DNA of 64,000 nucleotides from Pseudofabraea citricarpa. Its lineage: Eukaryota > Ascomycota > Leotiomycetes > Helotiales > Dermateaceae. The stretch is from positions 721,826 through 785,825 of the forward strand of contig JAPWGK010000022.1 in NCBI GenBank assembly GCA_029641185.1, written 5' to 3'. The notes under the pieces were generated by a model. The model worked only from the letters and a program-made list of their open reading frames with translations. It was not told where the DNA came from and ran no database searches. Position 1 is the first letter of the stretch. Each line of letters starts with the position of its first letter. This document shows positions 11,788 through 22,844 of the stretch, one piece after another. Both the position numbers and the translations under genes were made by a program.

Positions 11788-12719
11788 CTAGTACGAAACA
11801 GTAGCTTGGCCCAAGGGCTCACCAACATTTTCCGCATACTCGCCTGCGTAATTGCCTAATATGAAACATTAGTAAAGGTGCATAAAGTCTGGAGGGAAAA
11901 GGAGTGGGAACTTACCAGCAGAGGCATAGTTGCAAACGGTGAAGTAGCTCTCAGCTCCACTGAAGATCGTTCCACTTGCACAGAGCTGGGTAGCACATCC
12001 AACCTTCGAAGTGCTTTTCCATACAAGCTGCGTGAAGTGGCCCCAGTCGGCGAAATTAGTCATCGACGGAGAAGCTTGTCCATACAACCCATTGAAGGTA
12101 TTGACTTCGCCATTGTACCATCCCTCGGTAATAGCCTCTCCGACCGCTTGTGTGGCTGAGTCCAAAACTGCTGCGGCCAGATTCTGTCCGTTGTCTCCGT
12201 CACTAAATATCAGGTCAGTAAGATTGAATAAGAATGAGGAATATGCTAGATGGGGATTTACATCACATGCTCAAAGACACAGGTTGCTGCTACAGATGCA
12301 GCGCTGCTAGCGAGGGCGGTGTCATAGACCAGGTCGCTTGCTGAGTGGTTTGCACGATGAACATTGTGCTGTGTGAGAACAATGGATTCGTAGTCTGTTG
12401 AAGCAGCTGCTGAGGCTGTGGCAGATGGCTCGGCAGAGGATGTAGCTACCGCTGTGCTTGTGGGGATGACCTCGACTGAGGATGTGGATGCTGCGAGAAC
12501 TTCAACTTCCGGGGTCGGTGTTGTCTGGATAGCCGAGCTTGAGAGAACCGATGTCTGGATAACTTGAACTGTAGAGCTTGGTATCGGTTGTGCTACAGCC
12601 GAGGATGAGGGCACTGGCTCAAAATCGTAGTCAGGAACACAATCATCCCATTCCTCGCCGATAGGAGCTGCGGCTGAAAGACCAGCAAGGGCCACGAAGA
12701 ATACTGGAGAAAATTGCAT
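11788..12719 (-). CDS. secreted CAP-domain (PR-1/SCP-like) protein
   Basis: A predicted extracellular member of the CAP superfamily (cysteine-rich secretory, antigen 5, PR-1; compare the yeast Pry proteins, which bind sterols). Exons 12262-12719, 11916-12202 and 11788-11855 give 270 aa; the introns are 59 and 60 bp and the second has a perfect TACTAAT branch site. The signal peptide is MQFSPVFFVALAGLSAAA. A Ser/Thr/Val-rich stalk covers about residues 30-110. The CAP domain then shows LTQHNVHRANH, YDTALASSA, the GDNGQNLA motif across the first junction, GHFTQLVWKSTSKVGC and VCNYASAGNYAGEY. These include the conserved histidines and the Cys pairs of the fold. No GPI signal is evident. Fungal CAP proteins are reported in lipid export and host interaction; which applies here is not shown by sequence. 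Confidence 0.95.
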
Positions 12720-14352
12720 GTTGTGCGTAAGGAGCGTGAAAGGAGCGTAAAGAAAATAACGAGTGTGTGGTTGGATATTGAAGTGAGGATGCTTGAGATG
12801 AAAACTACACCGGAAAGCAGACCTTTATCAATGTGCAAAAATGGTGAGACGGACAGGACATGATTCTTTAGCCAATCTCATAGTTGTTTTCAAATTACAT
12901 AGGGAAATGAGGACGTAATCTTGAAAGTGGATTGATGAGGTGATTGATGGAAGCGCGAGTCGTTCTAGACTTCAACAAGAGCCTTGTAGGTGGTTTCACC
13001 AATCCCCATAATTTGCGCGGATGAATTAAATGACGGAAAAGTTTAAAGTTAGCCTTATACAAGAGAAGAGTGAAAATATTACCATGCACGTTTCAGATAC
13101 ATCAAGCAACTTGGCCCCCGGACTCGCCAAACAACTACCGCGAGATTGATGACTCCACAACACAAGATTTCATCAGCCTTATTTGCTCGAGAGATAACAT
13201 TGTACTTGCACCCTTGTGATTTGAGGGAGTTCTTCCGCCGTGTTTCTTACATGCCTGCCGTCTGGTTCTCGCAGAAGCCGGATTGCCGTTGCAAGGTCAG
13301 TTCTCTCCCGTCGGGCCCGAACCACTACAAGACTTCAAGGAAGACGATGCTTGTCTGATATCCATGAAATATCTCCGAGGTCATGAATGTCAAGTTAGGC
13401 ATCGACCGTGCAAAAGATGTTTGACTCATGGTGTATTCTTGTTCTGCTCTTGGACAAATTAAAGTTGACAATCGTTGCTTAGTCATCCACCCATCTGCGT
13501 GTGTTGCGTGCATTATGTGTGCTTTCCTCCAGATTTGTATTAACAAAACCTCTCGACCGTGTTCCAATGATGTCTTATCTTCAACAGACTCATTCTTTCA
13601 TCAGAATGCAGAATGCAGCATATATATCCACACGGGGCTTGTGCAAGGCTTCGGCACTGGGTTATCTCCCAAGCAGAATTGTCATTTTAAATTCCTGCCC
13701 TTGACATCGGCCTAACCAGCAAATCCCCAGCATCGTGAGACTGAGACCTTGTTATTTTCCTCTTTTCTCTCTTTCTCTTTCTCTCCCCTCTCTCCCTCTC
13801 TCTCATCTCTCTCTCCGTGTGTGTATGTGTCTCTGACTTTCTCCAGGATGAACACTCATTAGCGGCCTTGGCCATATTGCGCTCAGTGAGCTGTCAAGTT
13901 TCGGCTTCCCCTCACTCCATGACTTATGCTCCACTCATGAGATCATCGGTACCTGTAAGCACTGGGCACCCGCCATCTTGATTGCATGACAAGACGGTGC
14001 TCGGTCTTGGATATATGGTCGACCTGGTCATGGTCATGTGATTCTTTTACCATGGCAACTTGGAACAACTTACTCCACGAGCGCAGAAAATAAGTCCTCT
14101 TTAAGCCCAACCAAACTCATCAGCATGTACGGTATTCATCTTGAAGACTTGGAGACCCCCCGTTTTCCCCTACGTCTTCGTCATGCTGCAGGAAAAGTTT
14201 CCGGCCGGTCTAATGCTTAACCGGATCATACTTGGCATCCGGGATCGCTGCAACGCGGGGACAGCAACTTCCAATTCCCAAAATCCATATATGAATTAAC
14301 TGGTCCCAAGATTCTTTCCAAATATCTTGACTTATCCAGAACGACGACCAAA
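12720..14352. other. intergenic with CT-rich microsatellite
   Basis: About 1.6 kb between the divergent CAP and galactonate dehydratase genes, so both promoters lie here. A degenerate CT-rich simple repeat covers about 13750-13825. Open frames up to 95 codons overlap each other on both strands and show no domain. Nothing else is seen. Confidence 0.55.
13750..13825. repeat. CT-rich simple repeat
   Basis: Imperfect CTCTCT/CTTTCT pyrimidine tract ending in a short GTGTGTATGTGT run. It is low-complexity sequence of the upstream region. Confidence 0.85.
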
Positions 14353-15643
14353 ATGCCTAAGATTGCCAAGATAGAGTATTTTCGAGTGCCACCACGCTGG
14401 CTTTTCGTTAAAATTACCGATGAAGAGGGCAAGGTGGGGTGGGGAGAGGCGTCGCTTGAAGGTCACACTCAAGCTGTTGAGGGTTGTCTAGATGCCTATG
14501 CCGAGCGATATACAGGAATGGAAGCCGAGTAAGCATACCATTTACAATAAGAATCGAGAAATTAACAATTCAATCAGTGATATTGAACATATCTGGCAAA
14601 CCTCTTGGCGATTGGGTTTCTATCGAGGTGGACCAGTTTTTATGAGTGCTCTTGCTGGAATTGATATTGCCTTATGGGATTTAAAAGGTGCTTCTTTTCC
14701 AAGCCTAAATTTCCGAATATATCTAAAGTGACAATAGCAAGAAGAATAGGTGTCCCGATATATCAATTGCTGGGTGGCAAGTTAAGAGACAAGATCAAGG
14801 TCTATGCATGGATAGGAGGAGACCGGCCATCTGATATTGCAGTTCAAGCGTAATTTCTTCCGCTCTGTGTCATTTTCCCTGCTGATTATATCTAGAGAAG
14901 CAAGGAAGGCTCAAGGCTTCACAGCAGTGAAGATGAATGGTACCGAAGATCTCGGCTGGTTCGATTCACCATCAGCTTTAGACGACTGTGTTGAGCGTCT
15001 GAAAGCGGTCAAGGCTCTGGGTATGGATGCCGGTATTGATTTCCATGGACGAGTTCACAAACCTATGGCTAAGCAACTCGCGCATGCTCTCGAGCCTTAT
15101 CGACCAATGTTTATCGAGGAGCCACTGCTTTCGGAGCACATTGATGGTATTAAAGCTCTCTCACAGCTTACAAGCACTCCAATTGCGCTGGGCGAACGGC
15201 TTCACAGTCGTTGGGATGTAAAACCTTTCCTGGAAGCAGGAGCAGTTGACATTCTGCAACCAGATATTAGTCACTGCGGAGGCATCTCTGAGATGCGTCG
15301 TATAGCAGCAATGGCAGAGACATATGATGTTGCCCTTGCACCTCACTGTCCTCTAGGACCCATTGCCCTTGCAGCAAATATCCAAGTGGATGCTGTAAGT
15401 GCAAACTTTGCGATTCAGGAGATGAGCTTAGGGATTCATTATAATGTTGGAGGGCAGGATCTGACAAGTTACACCCACAATCCAGAAGTCTGGAATGTCA
15501 AGGATGGGTATATTGACCTTCTGACTGGACCTGGACTTGGTATCGAAATTGATGAAGAACAAGTGCGGAGGCTCTCTAAAGATGCAAAAGCTTGGGTTAG
15601 TCCAGGTTTTATTGGACCTGGTGGTGAAGTTAGAGAATGGTAA
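14353..15643 (+). CDS. dgoD: D-galactonate dehydratase, enolase superfamily
   Basis: Predicted to dehydrate D-galactonate to 2-keto-3-deoxy-galactonate in the cytosol. Exons 14353-14528, 14578-14687, 14738-14849 and 14896-15643 give 381 aa, about the length of bacterial DgoD. The N-terminal block [11 protein letters not shown] and the capping-domain block [20 protein letters not shown] match that family. The active-site set is complete: Asp181/His183 in DFHGR, Glu207 in FIEEP, Glu233 in GER and His283 in LAPHCPLGP. From memory, each sits two residues before its E. coli counterpart. The C-terminal half is closer to bacterial enzymes than to fungal L-galactonate dehydratase. It converges on the flavin monooxygenase 113 bp downstream; shared function is not implied. 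A related acid-sugar dehydratase is the main alternative. Confidence 0.9.
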
Positions 15644-15756
15644 AAGTGGTCAACGTCACGACATTTGTGATGGAAACAAATAACAATAAAAGGCTTGTGT
15701 ATCACCCTTGTTGCTTTGCATGAGTTCTCTTCTCATAAAGGTTCTCTTCTTAAAAT

Positions 15757-17540
15757 TTATGTGCTTTCCTCTTCTGGTACCTTATTAATGGTAATGTCGC
15801 CATGTGCGTTGACAACAGCAGTTTGTTTCAACTTCTGGTATCTGAATTGAGAAGCAGTATGCTCATCTGGAAGATGTGGGTTGCCAGGCCTACTATGTAA
15901 GTTCTCTCGAAAGGTTCCACCGGGTACTGCATAATCTTCCCACATCAGTCCCCGTTGCTGCAAAACTGGAACAAGTAACTCTACAACATCCTCATACGAA
16001 CCCGGATTCGAGACATCTAAGGAACCATCAGCATAAACCGTTAAATAACGTAACACGAACGAAACAGAAACCCACAAGCAACATTAAACCCATCGATGTC
16101 AGCAACATTTGCCCACTCCTCCATAACATCTGCAACCATTTCAGGTGTCCCAATTGGCATACACGCAAACCCACAGAACGCAAACTCCTCACCAAGTCTC
16201 CGTGGCGTCATCGCTTCGCCACTCACACTCTTTATGGCATCAAACATCGTATGAATCGTCGAGTCTTTGCCAGTGCCGACCTCAAATGGCTCATCCAGTG
16301 GGTACTTGCTCAGATCCGTACCAAGAAAGGTACTCAGCTTCACCAAACCCCCTCTGTAATCAGCGAGTTTTCGGAATCGTTCCCACTTCATCTGTGCTTC
16401 CTCGAGCGTGCGGCCGAGGATTGGTGTTATCTGTGGGAAGAACTTCACTTCTGATGGGTCTCGACCATGTGCTGCGGCCGCAGCTCGCATCTCTTTTACA
16501 AATGGCGCTGTCCCTGATGGTGTACGGCCTCCGATAAATAACGCTTCTGCGTGCTTCGAGCCGAAATTCTTTCCTGCAGAAGATGAACCGGCTTGGAACA
16601 GAACCGGTGTTCGCTGTGGTCCAGGATGTGATTGTTGTATTCCGGACAAGGTGTGGTATTTACCATTGTACGTTATCTTGTGGATCTTACTTGGATCATA
16701 AGCACCTACTGCTGGATCCCAGATCTGGGCGTTATCTTCCCATGACCCTTCCAGGAGACTATTAACGTGGTTTTCAGTTACTTGTTCATACGTGGAGAAT
16801 GAGGAAGGCATACGAGTAGACCACCTCCATGTATTCATGAGCTTCGTCGTATCGTTGGTCATGTGGTGTCGCGGCTTTCCTGCCCATCGCTTTCGCTGCT
16901 CCACTCCCATAACTTGTTACTACATTCCATGCTATCCGTCCCTTGGTTGCATGATCGAGCGTCGACCATGTTCTTGCAAGGATATACGGCTGGCGAGTGC
17001 AAAAATCATTAGCGTTTCAATGCATCAATGAGGAGATGCTGGAGAGAATTTACGTTGATGTATGAAGTACTGCCAGTGATGCCGAATGAAAGCGATTTCG
17101 TCACGGCGGCCATAGCGGATACGTAAACAACGGGATCCATAGCTGCTACTGTAGCACCGGCAAGGTACGAAGCATCTGCTGTTCCTTCATATGTCTCTTC
17201 CACTGTAAATCGGCAGAGGAGAAAACAATTAGTCTTGTTCACATTTCTCTGTTCAACAGATATCAGATGATTCAACATGCGGCATACCTCCGTAGACGTC
17301 AGCGAAGAAGATAGATGTGATCTTGCCCTTCTCAGCCAATTTCGCTAGCCAGATATAATATTCTAGAGAATCCTTGGTGCGTGAGTTGTCTCCTGGCGCT
17401 CTGTATCTCTTTAGTTATTGTAAGCTTTTGTGGGCGGAAGGAATAAGCACAACGCACTTCCACAATCCGATGCCCATATGGTTCCCTGCGCACGAGACAT
17501 CGAAAAAATTGAGGTGAATTTTTTTGTTTGGCGCCATCAT
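15757..17540 (-). CDS. flavin-dependent monooxygenase, NtaA/SnaA/DszA type
   Basis: A bacterial-luciferase-like, FMNH2-dependent monooxygenase of the nitrilotriacetate/pristinamycin/dibenzothiophene monooxygenase group. The fold is a TIM barrel that needs a separate flavin reductase. Six exons give 487 aa: 17458-17540, 17288-17400, 17054-17202, 16814-16989, 16076-16758 and 15757-16016. All junctions keep phase. Family blocks in order: APGDNSRTKDSLEYYIWLAK, KLAEKGK, FFADVYGG, LARTWSTLDHATKGRIAWNV, AMGRK, YDEAHEYMEVVYSL, WDPAV, GPQRTPVLFQAGSS, LFIGG and the late GSYEDVVELLVPVLQQRG. Two ATG codons stand in tandem at 17540 and 17537; either could start. No targeting signal is visible. Its substrate cannot be predicted; sulfur- or nitrogen-compound degradation is typical of relatives. 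Confidence 0.92.
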
Positions 17541-19494
17541 TACAACAGAAACAGCCGTGATCATGGAATTGTACCTCTTTTGTATACACAGACGGTTTCA
17601 CAAAAAAACAGGACGTGAAGAGAAAGAAGCTATATCTAGGAATTTATACTCTAAATACTTTTTTACCTTTTTATCTTGACGCAAGACAGTCAACTATCCG
17701 ACGAGGTCTATTATTTGCGGATATTTACCTCGTAGAAAGGGGAGCGGAAGCGAATTGCCGAAAGTTGACGGCAAGCCGTGCCGATGGAGGCCTCACACAA
17801 CAGACGGCCGTGACCTTCTAGCTCATTTACCGCTTCACTCAGAAGATCCTTTTCTTCCTTGATGATAGGTACGTTCTCTCATTTCTAACTTTGTTTTTTT
17901 GCATCAGGAGCGAGTTGTTTTTCCACACCAACACAAAAAAGGGGTCATCGGCTAATGGACCAAAAACAGTAACCCCAACCCAACCTCGCCAACCTCCTCT
18001 TCCCTCGGTTCCTGTCACGCCAAAAACCCTCAGACCACTCACTGACCAAGCTCTTCTAACCAAACGAGCAGTTTTGAAAGAACCGAAGGCTAAGAAGAAG
18101 AATAAGAAGAAGCGGCAAAAAGATTGAAAGATAAAAGGAAGCAAAAAAAGTTGGACTTGGCAACCGTAGTAGGATTACAGTACGTGTATGTGTATGTGTT
18201 TTAGGCCGTGCCTACATCTTTGTGATTGGTGTGACAACGTGTGTCCATTTTGAGGGGCGCGGTAATTTCACCTCTTCCACCTCTGCCAGGTAGGTATTGA
18301 TGCGATGATGCGCGTACCTGTGTTTGGCTTGTTCGAAACAATTCACTACTTTATATATGACGAGGGGCAGGAGTAAGGGATGAAATTTTGTCTGAGCGCT
18401 TGCTCCTCCTTCTCACGGACCACCCTGGGTTCAGGCTTGAATTTAAGATTTCAACAATATATTCATTAGTCCGAGAATGATTACATGAGGGAAATGTAAT
18501 AAAGGAATAGTGATGTTAATACAGGATGTTTAAACCGACAGACGTCTGAAAAGGGGCTTCGCGGTCACCTGATATGCTATCAAGCTGGTGGGGCATGTAC
18601 CAAGGTAATCGATTCCTACGAAGAGGACTCCTTAGGGAGATGACGATAGCTATCCACTAGGACCATTCATCTTATCTATGAACATCCTTCACCGATCAAC
18701 GCCGCTAACTTTTGCTACTAGAAAAGCTTGGCTATCAAGCCACCGCAACCCCCGCCGCGAAGAGCACTCAACGATCACGGGGAGAGAACAAGAGAACAGA
18801 CACGGGCCAACTTCCTCCAACACTATAGAATAAAACCACGATCTGTTGATCGTTATTTCTTAGCAAGCATGGCTTTCAGCTCCATTTCAGCCGCTACCAC
18901 TCTCCTAAGGCTCGCCTGCGTCTCCCGCCCCGTACCTTTCCCCAGATGATCCCCCCAGATGATCCTAGCCATGCCCTGCGGCCCGTCGATCACACCACAT
19001 CAGATCGCTCTTTGCCCATTTTGTCGCTAGACAAGAGCAAGCCACGATACAACCCAACGAGAATGAGGGAATGCCACTCGGCAGCAGCGATGGACCCGGC
19101 ACCCACCGGACTACGTCTGAACACACACCTCTACCTGCATCCAGTCTAGAACCAGCCTTGGGTTCCATCAAGGGCAGTTGGTTTGTTTTATACTGTTAAT
19201 CGAGGGCTATCAGCTCCTTGTTGTAGTCTTGTCCAAGGTCACGGTCAACACTGGGTGACATAGTACTGGTACTGCTTATTGCAGATCCTGAAATGCGGCT
19301 TGCGAGATAAGGTCACAGTGAACTGAGGTCTGTTCGTGAGATTTAGAAACTTAGCGGTAGAGGATGTATAAGAAGGAGCACTCGCTACATTTTTTAATCC
19401 ACTGCCAGACAGCATCTTCGCCCTCATATTTCTCCTCGCTAAACACAGATTTCCATATCTGACAAAGAGAAACGATCCAGTCTACACATTCAAA
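17541..19494. other. intergenic, monooxygenase 5' side to But2 gene
   Basis: Nearly 2 kb without a supported gene. A 78-codon Lys-rich open frame at 17891-18127 and frames near 18728-19171 lack domains and are not called. Promoters of the two flanking genes, which point away from each other, must lie here. Confidence 0.5.
19367..19372 (+). promoter_or_regulatory. possible TATA element of the But2-domain gene
   Basis: The hexamer TATAAG lies 123 bp upstream of the start codon at 19495, a usual distance for a fungal core promoter. Motif and position are the only evidence. Confidence 0.35.
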
Positions 19495-20178
19495 ATGAAG
19501 TCCTTCATTCCTCTCTCTTTGCTGCTCGCCAGTACCCTTGCTATCCCATTTGAAGTCATCTCTTCGCGAGCCCTTACAAGCCTCGAGACCTACCACTTGA
19601 AGACGCTCCGCAGCGACGATAAGGACAAAGACAAAGACAAAGTCAAAGACCAATGCCCCATCGGCGGTACCCTGCCCAAGAAAGGTGCTCTCGAACCCGT
19701 GCTCATGGTTCCAATCAGCGCCAAGCAACCAACCAAGGCATTCGGCGACACAGACAAACCCATCATAACCCCAAATGATATGTGCACCATTTTCAACTTC
19801 GAGATCCCACAAGACGCGTACGGCAAAACATGCACCCTGGAATTCCTCTTCCCGTACCCAAAGCAGGCCGATGATGATTACACCTTTTCAGGCCCCGGTC
19901 ACTTCACCTTCACAGGCTATGCCATCGACAGCGGCGCAAATAAGAAGACGACATTCCTCACGCAACCGCCGCCAGGTCTAAGCCCGCCTCAACCCCCTGC
20001 TGTTCTTCAGCCTGGATATGCGTATACGATCAATTCCGGTCCTTGTGGGGATCCGAAGTTGATCGGCGACAAGAAGAAGATCACCGTCAGTGGTAAACTT
20101 TGCTCGAGCGATACATATTTCAACTTTGAGCAAGATGACCATGATTGTCCTATTGGATTCTATGTCGTTGTCAGCTAG
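19495..20178 (+). CDS. secreted But2-domain (Uba3-binding But2 C-terminal-like) protein
   Basis: A single-exon gene of 227 aa. The signal peptide MKSFIPLSLLLASTLA runs into a short region with the repetitive acidic/basic stretch DKDKDKDK near residue 45. The rest resembles the But2 C-terminal-like domain found in many secreted fungal proteins. It has a central TIFNFEIPQDAYGKTCTLEF block (about residues 97-116), a YTFSGPGHF strand, a proline-rich loop PPPGLSPPQPPA and a closing DCPIGFYVVV block. Four or five cysteines are suitable for disulfides. The name of the domain comes from fission yeast But2, but extracellular versions have no established role. A surface or secreted effector-like function is possible but not shown. 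Confidence 0.85.
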   Translation: MKSFIPLSLLLASTLAIPFEVISSRALTSLETYHLKTLRSDDKDKDKDKVKDQCPIGGTLPKKGALEPVLMVPISAKQPTKAFGDTDKPIITPNDMCTIFNFEIPQDAYGKTCTLEFLFPYPKQADDDYTFSGPGHFTFTGYAIDSGANKKTTFLTQPPPGLSPPQPPAVLQPGYAYTINSGPCGDPKLIGDKKKITVSGKLCSSDTYFNFEQDDHDCPIGFYVVVS

Positions 20179-21221
20179 AAGTTAGGCGAGCGAGCAATTC
20201 AACCACGGATTAAAACTTCGAAGGAGAGTTTAATTAGATAATATGAGTTTTGTTATAATTCATCTATATATAAAGTTTTAATTGAAATATGCTATTATTT
20301 ACATATCACTAGTATATTTTTGCCCCGAAGTGTAAAAGGTTAATAAAATTAACACAATTTTAAATTTCAATCAACACAAATATTTACAACTAATAACTTT
20401 AATTTATCTTTATTTTTAGCGTAGAAAAAGTTTATACCTTCAAGTAAAGTTAGTAATGCTTTTTCGAATATATTATCATGCAGATAATGAATTTAGCTAA
20501 TACTTCCACATACAGGTAAACAAAGATGATTATAATCTAAGTACCTTAGATTATATCATCACATTTTTCTAGAAAAGTGGGCATATGGATCATTTTAACA
20601 CGAAGGGAACTTCACAATATTCAGCCAATATAATTAAGTCGAGATGTTCAAATCATTCTCTTGTGAATTTCTTCTTCCTTTATGATTTATGCACAGCTGC
20701 ACCCTTATCAACTCCCTTTCTTTACTAATCCAGCCGCTCGCCATTCTAATACAAACAAAAGAGAAGAGAAGAGAAGAAAAGGGAAGAAAATAAGAAGAAA
20801 ACTATTACAACACAGATAAACGCGAAAAAGAGGAAAAAGCTCATAGAAGCAGCGACAGAAACACACACGAGAAAAGAAGAAAGAGAGATAAAAAGGCCAT
20901 TCGTCGTATGTAGGTAGTATGTGCATGAAAAAGAAACGAAAAAAGATTCTTCTCCGAAGCTGAAGGGGGAATCATAAGAGTAACAGCGCCTCCCCAAAGC
21001 CATCCCACAGAGAGAAAAAGACGTCGAAATATAAAGGACCAACGCCGCAAATGAGGTTGAACCGAGGTGGGGTAATAAGAAAGAAGATGTTGAACCAGGA
21101 TCGAATGTGCCGTTCGCTGGATGTGCCGGGTAGTGAAATGAAGACAAAAATCGTGGGAGCGCAATCAGAACAACGCTCAAACCCAAACGCCAAATGCAAA
21201 CAGATGCCCCCCTTCCCTTGA
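20179..21221. other. intergenic, AT-rich then Rho3 3' flank
   Basis: The segment 20200-20590 is AT-rich with no recognisable element; CpA and TpG remain common there, unlike in the right-hand block. From about 20740 to 21200 lies the purine-rich 3' flank of the minus-strand Rho3 gene. Long open frames on the minus strand here are pyrimidine-rich low complexity and are not called. Confidence 0.55.
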
Positions 21222-22060
21222 TCACATCACCTGGCACTTTGAATCATCTTTGCCGCCGTTCTGCTTGACGCTCAAGGCTACTCTTGCAGCTTCTGTAAAT
21301 GCCTCATTTACACCGCGATTTCGCATAGCTGAGCACTCCAAGTATCTCAGGGCACCGATCTTCCTGGCCACAGCGAGCCCCTCATTGTACGTGATCATAG
21401 GCTTCTTTTCTCTCGGGGCACCATCCGTCTCTTCTGCTCCATCCTCATCGCCTTGTTCCCGAAGATCGCACTTTAGAGCTACGAGGACTAGCTTGACGCC
21501 TTGGCAATTCTCGGCGATCTCACCGACCCATTTCGATTCAACGTTTTCGAGGGAGTCTTTCGAGTCGACACTGAAGCAGAGCATGATGGCATGTGTATCA
21601 TCGTAAGAGAGCGAGCGCAGACGATCGAATTCTTCTTGACCAGCGGTATCCCAGAGGGAGAGTTCGATGTGGACATTATCGACGAAGATGTCTATGCTAA
21701 CAATCAGCCGGCCGCCCCTCAATTCTATCGACCCTTTTCAGGTTGGAGCTTACCATGAACATAGTTCTCGAAGACGGTTGGTTCGTAGACGGTAGGGAAA
21801 TAGCTGCGTACGACGATTAGTTTCAACTAGCAATGCCGCGACGAAACATACGTACCCTCTGGTGAAAACATTCAGCAGCGATGTCTTTCCACAGGCACCA
21901 TCACCTCTATAAGATTCTGTCAGCTCTCATCTTTGTATGTGAGGTGGGAGATGCATGCGACCAAGCGCAGCGCAGCGCCGCGCATTGCCTGCTTGCGATA
22001 TACGTACAGGAGCACCAGTTTCCTCTGGGTGGTCTTGTTTCCTCCAATTCCACACGGCAT
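21222..22060 (-). CDS. rho3: Rho-family small GTPase Rho3
   Basis: A membrane-anchored GTPase that controls actin polarity and exocytosis at growing tips together with exocyst and formin. Exons 22008-22060, 21856-21906, 21754-21803 and 21222-21691 give 207 aa. P-loop GDGACGKTS, switch I YEPTVFENY, switch II WDTAGQEEFD, base-recognition LKCDLR and ECSAM are all present. The C-terminal CQVM is a CaaX box for prenylation. The N-terminus MPCGIGGNKTTQRKLVLL and the ESKWVGEIAENCQGVKLVLVAL block identify Rho3 rather than Rho1, Cdc42 or Rho4. A short acidic insert, EQGDEDGAEETDG, sits in the usual Rho insert position. Introns fall in the P-loop and between switch I and II. The promoter must be in the 0.8 kb up to Cwc25. 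Confidence 0.96.
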
Positions 22061-22844
22061 GGCGGGCGAGATGTGAGAGCGGCGGTGGGGATGCGGTGGT
22101 TTCTGGTGGAGCAAAGGGCACTGGGACAGGCAGATATCGGGGAAAGGTTGGGCGTAGGAGTGAGTGAGCGAGATGATGACGAGAAGTCTGGAGTTCTCGA
22201 GTTTAGAACAAGAACCAGGTGCAGTTCGGCGCAAGGGGGGCGCAATTTCATATGTCCGCTGCCGAGATTAGCTGAGCTGGGGCTGGTACCCGGCGGGGTC
22301 TCGCGACTTCATTGGTACTGTGTGTTCTTCAGCCTCTGCAGTCTACAGCCAGCATCAGCTTCTTTTATTAGCAGCCCAAGTCCTCAGAATGTCATCTACC
22401 AGGCCTTTGTGCGACAGTCAGACAAAGAAACGTGCACCTTCTATAGTATAGCATAGTATAGGACAGGACAGGACAGGTCAGTCCAGCCAGTCTAACGTGT
22501 CGCACAGCTGAGCATCCATTCTGGGGCAGTGGCTGCATTGTCATCTCCTGTGTGGCTGCTACGGATGATCTGCGCATGGGAGTCAACCTGTGCTCCTTTA
22601 TGTTATGAATCTGCACAGTGGTGCACAGTGTACTGTACGATTAGACTTCAATAATCTGGCGATCAGATCGCTTGGGTGGGGAAGACGAGGGAGAAGGCTA
22701 AATTATGGACACAGAGAGAGGAGGGAGATGGGTGTGCTAGGATATATCAGGTTCTATATGGCATGGTATCAATCTTGTACCCTACTCCCAACTTGTCGCG
22801 TCACAATCAGCGTTCTCTAGTTATACACACTCTTGCTCTCTCAG
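22061..22844. other. Rho3 upstream region and Cwc25 3' flank
   Basis: About 780 bp. The open frame that covers 21881-22456 on the plus strand is a shadow over Rho3 exons 1 and 2 and upstream sequence. A small GGACA repeat lies near 22460-22480. No gene is supported. Confidence 0.6.

Noticed and set aside
17891..18127. Lys/Pro-rich 78-codon open frame
   Set aside because: Low complexity, no family resemblance and no convincing splice partner.
18728..19171. Short open frames upstream of the But2 gene
   Set aside because: Both strands are equally open, with no motif; treated as intergenic.
20200..20590. RIP-mutated transposon remnant
   Set aside because: AT-rich, but CpA/TpG are still common and no element motif is seen.
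21881..22456. 191-codon plus-strand open frame
   Set aside because: Antisense to Rho3 exons 1-2, whose protein is unambiguous.
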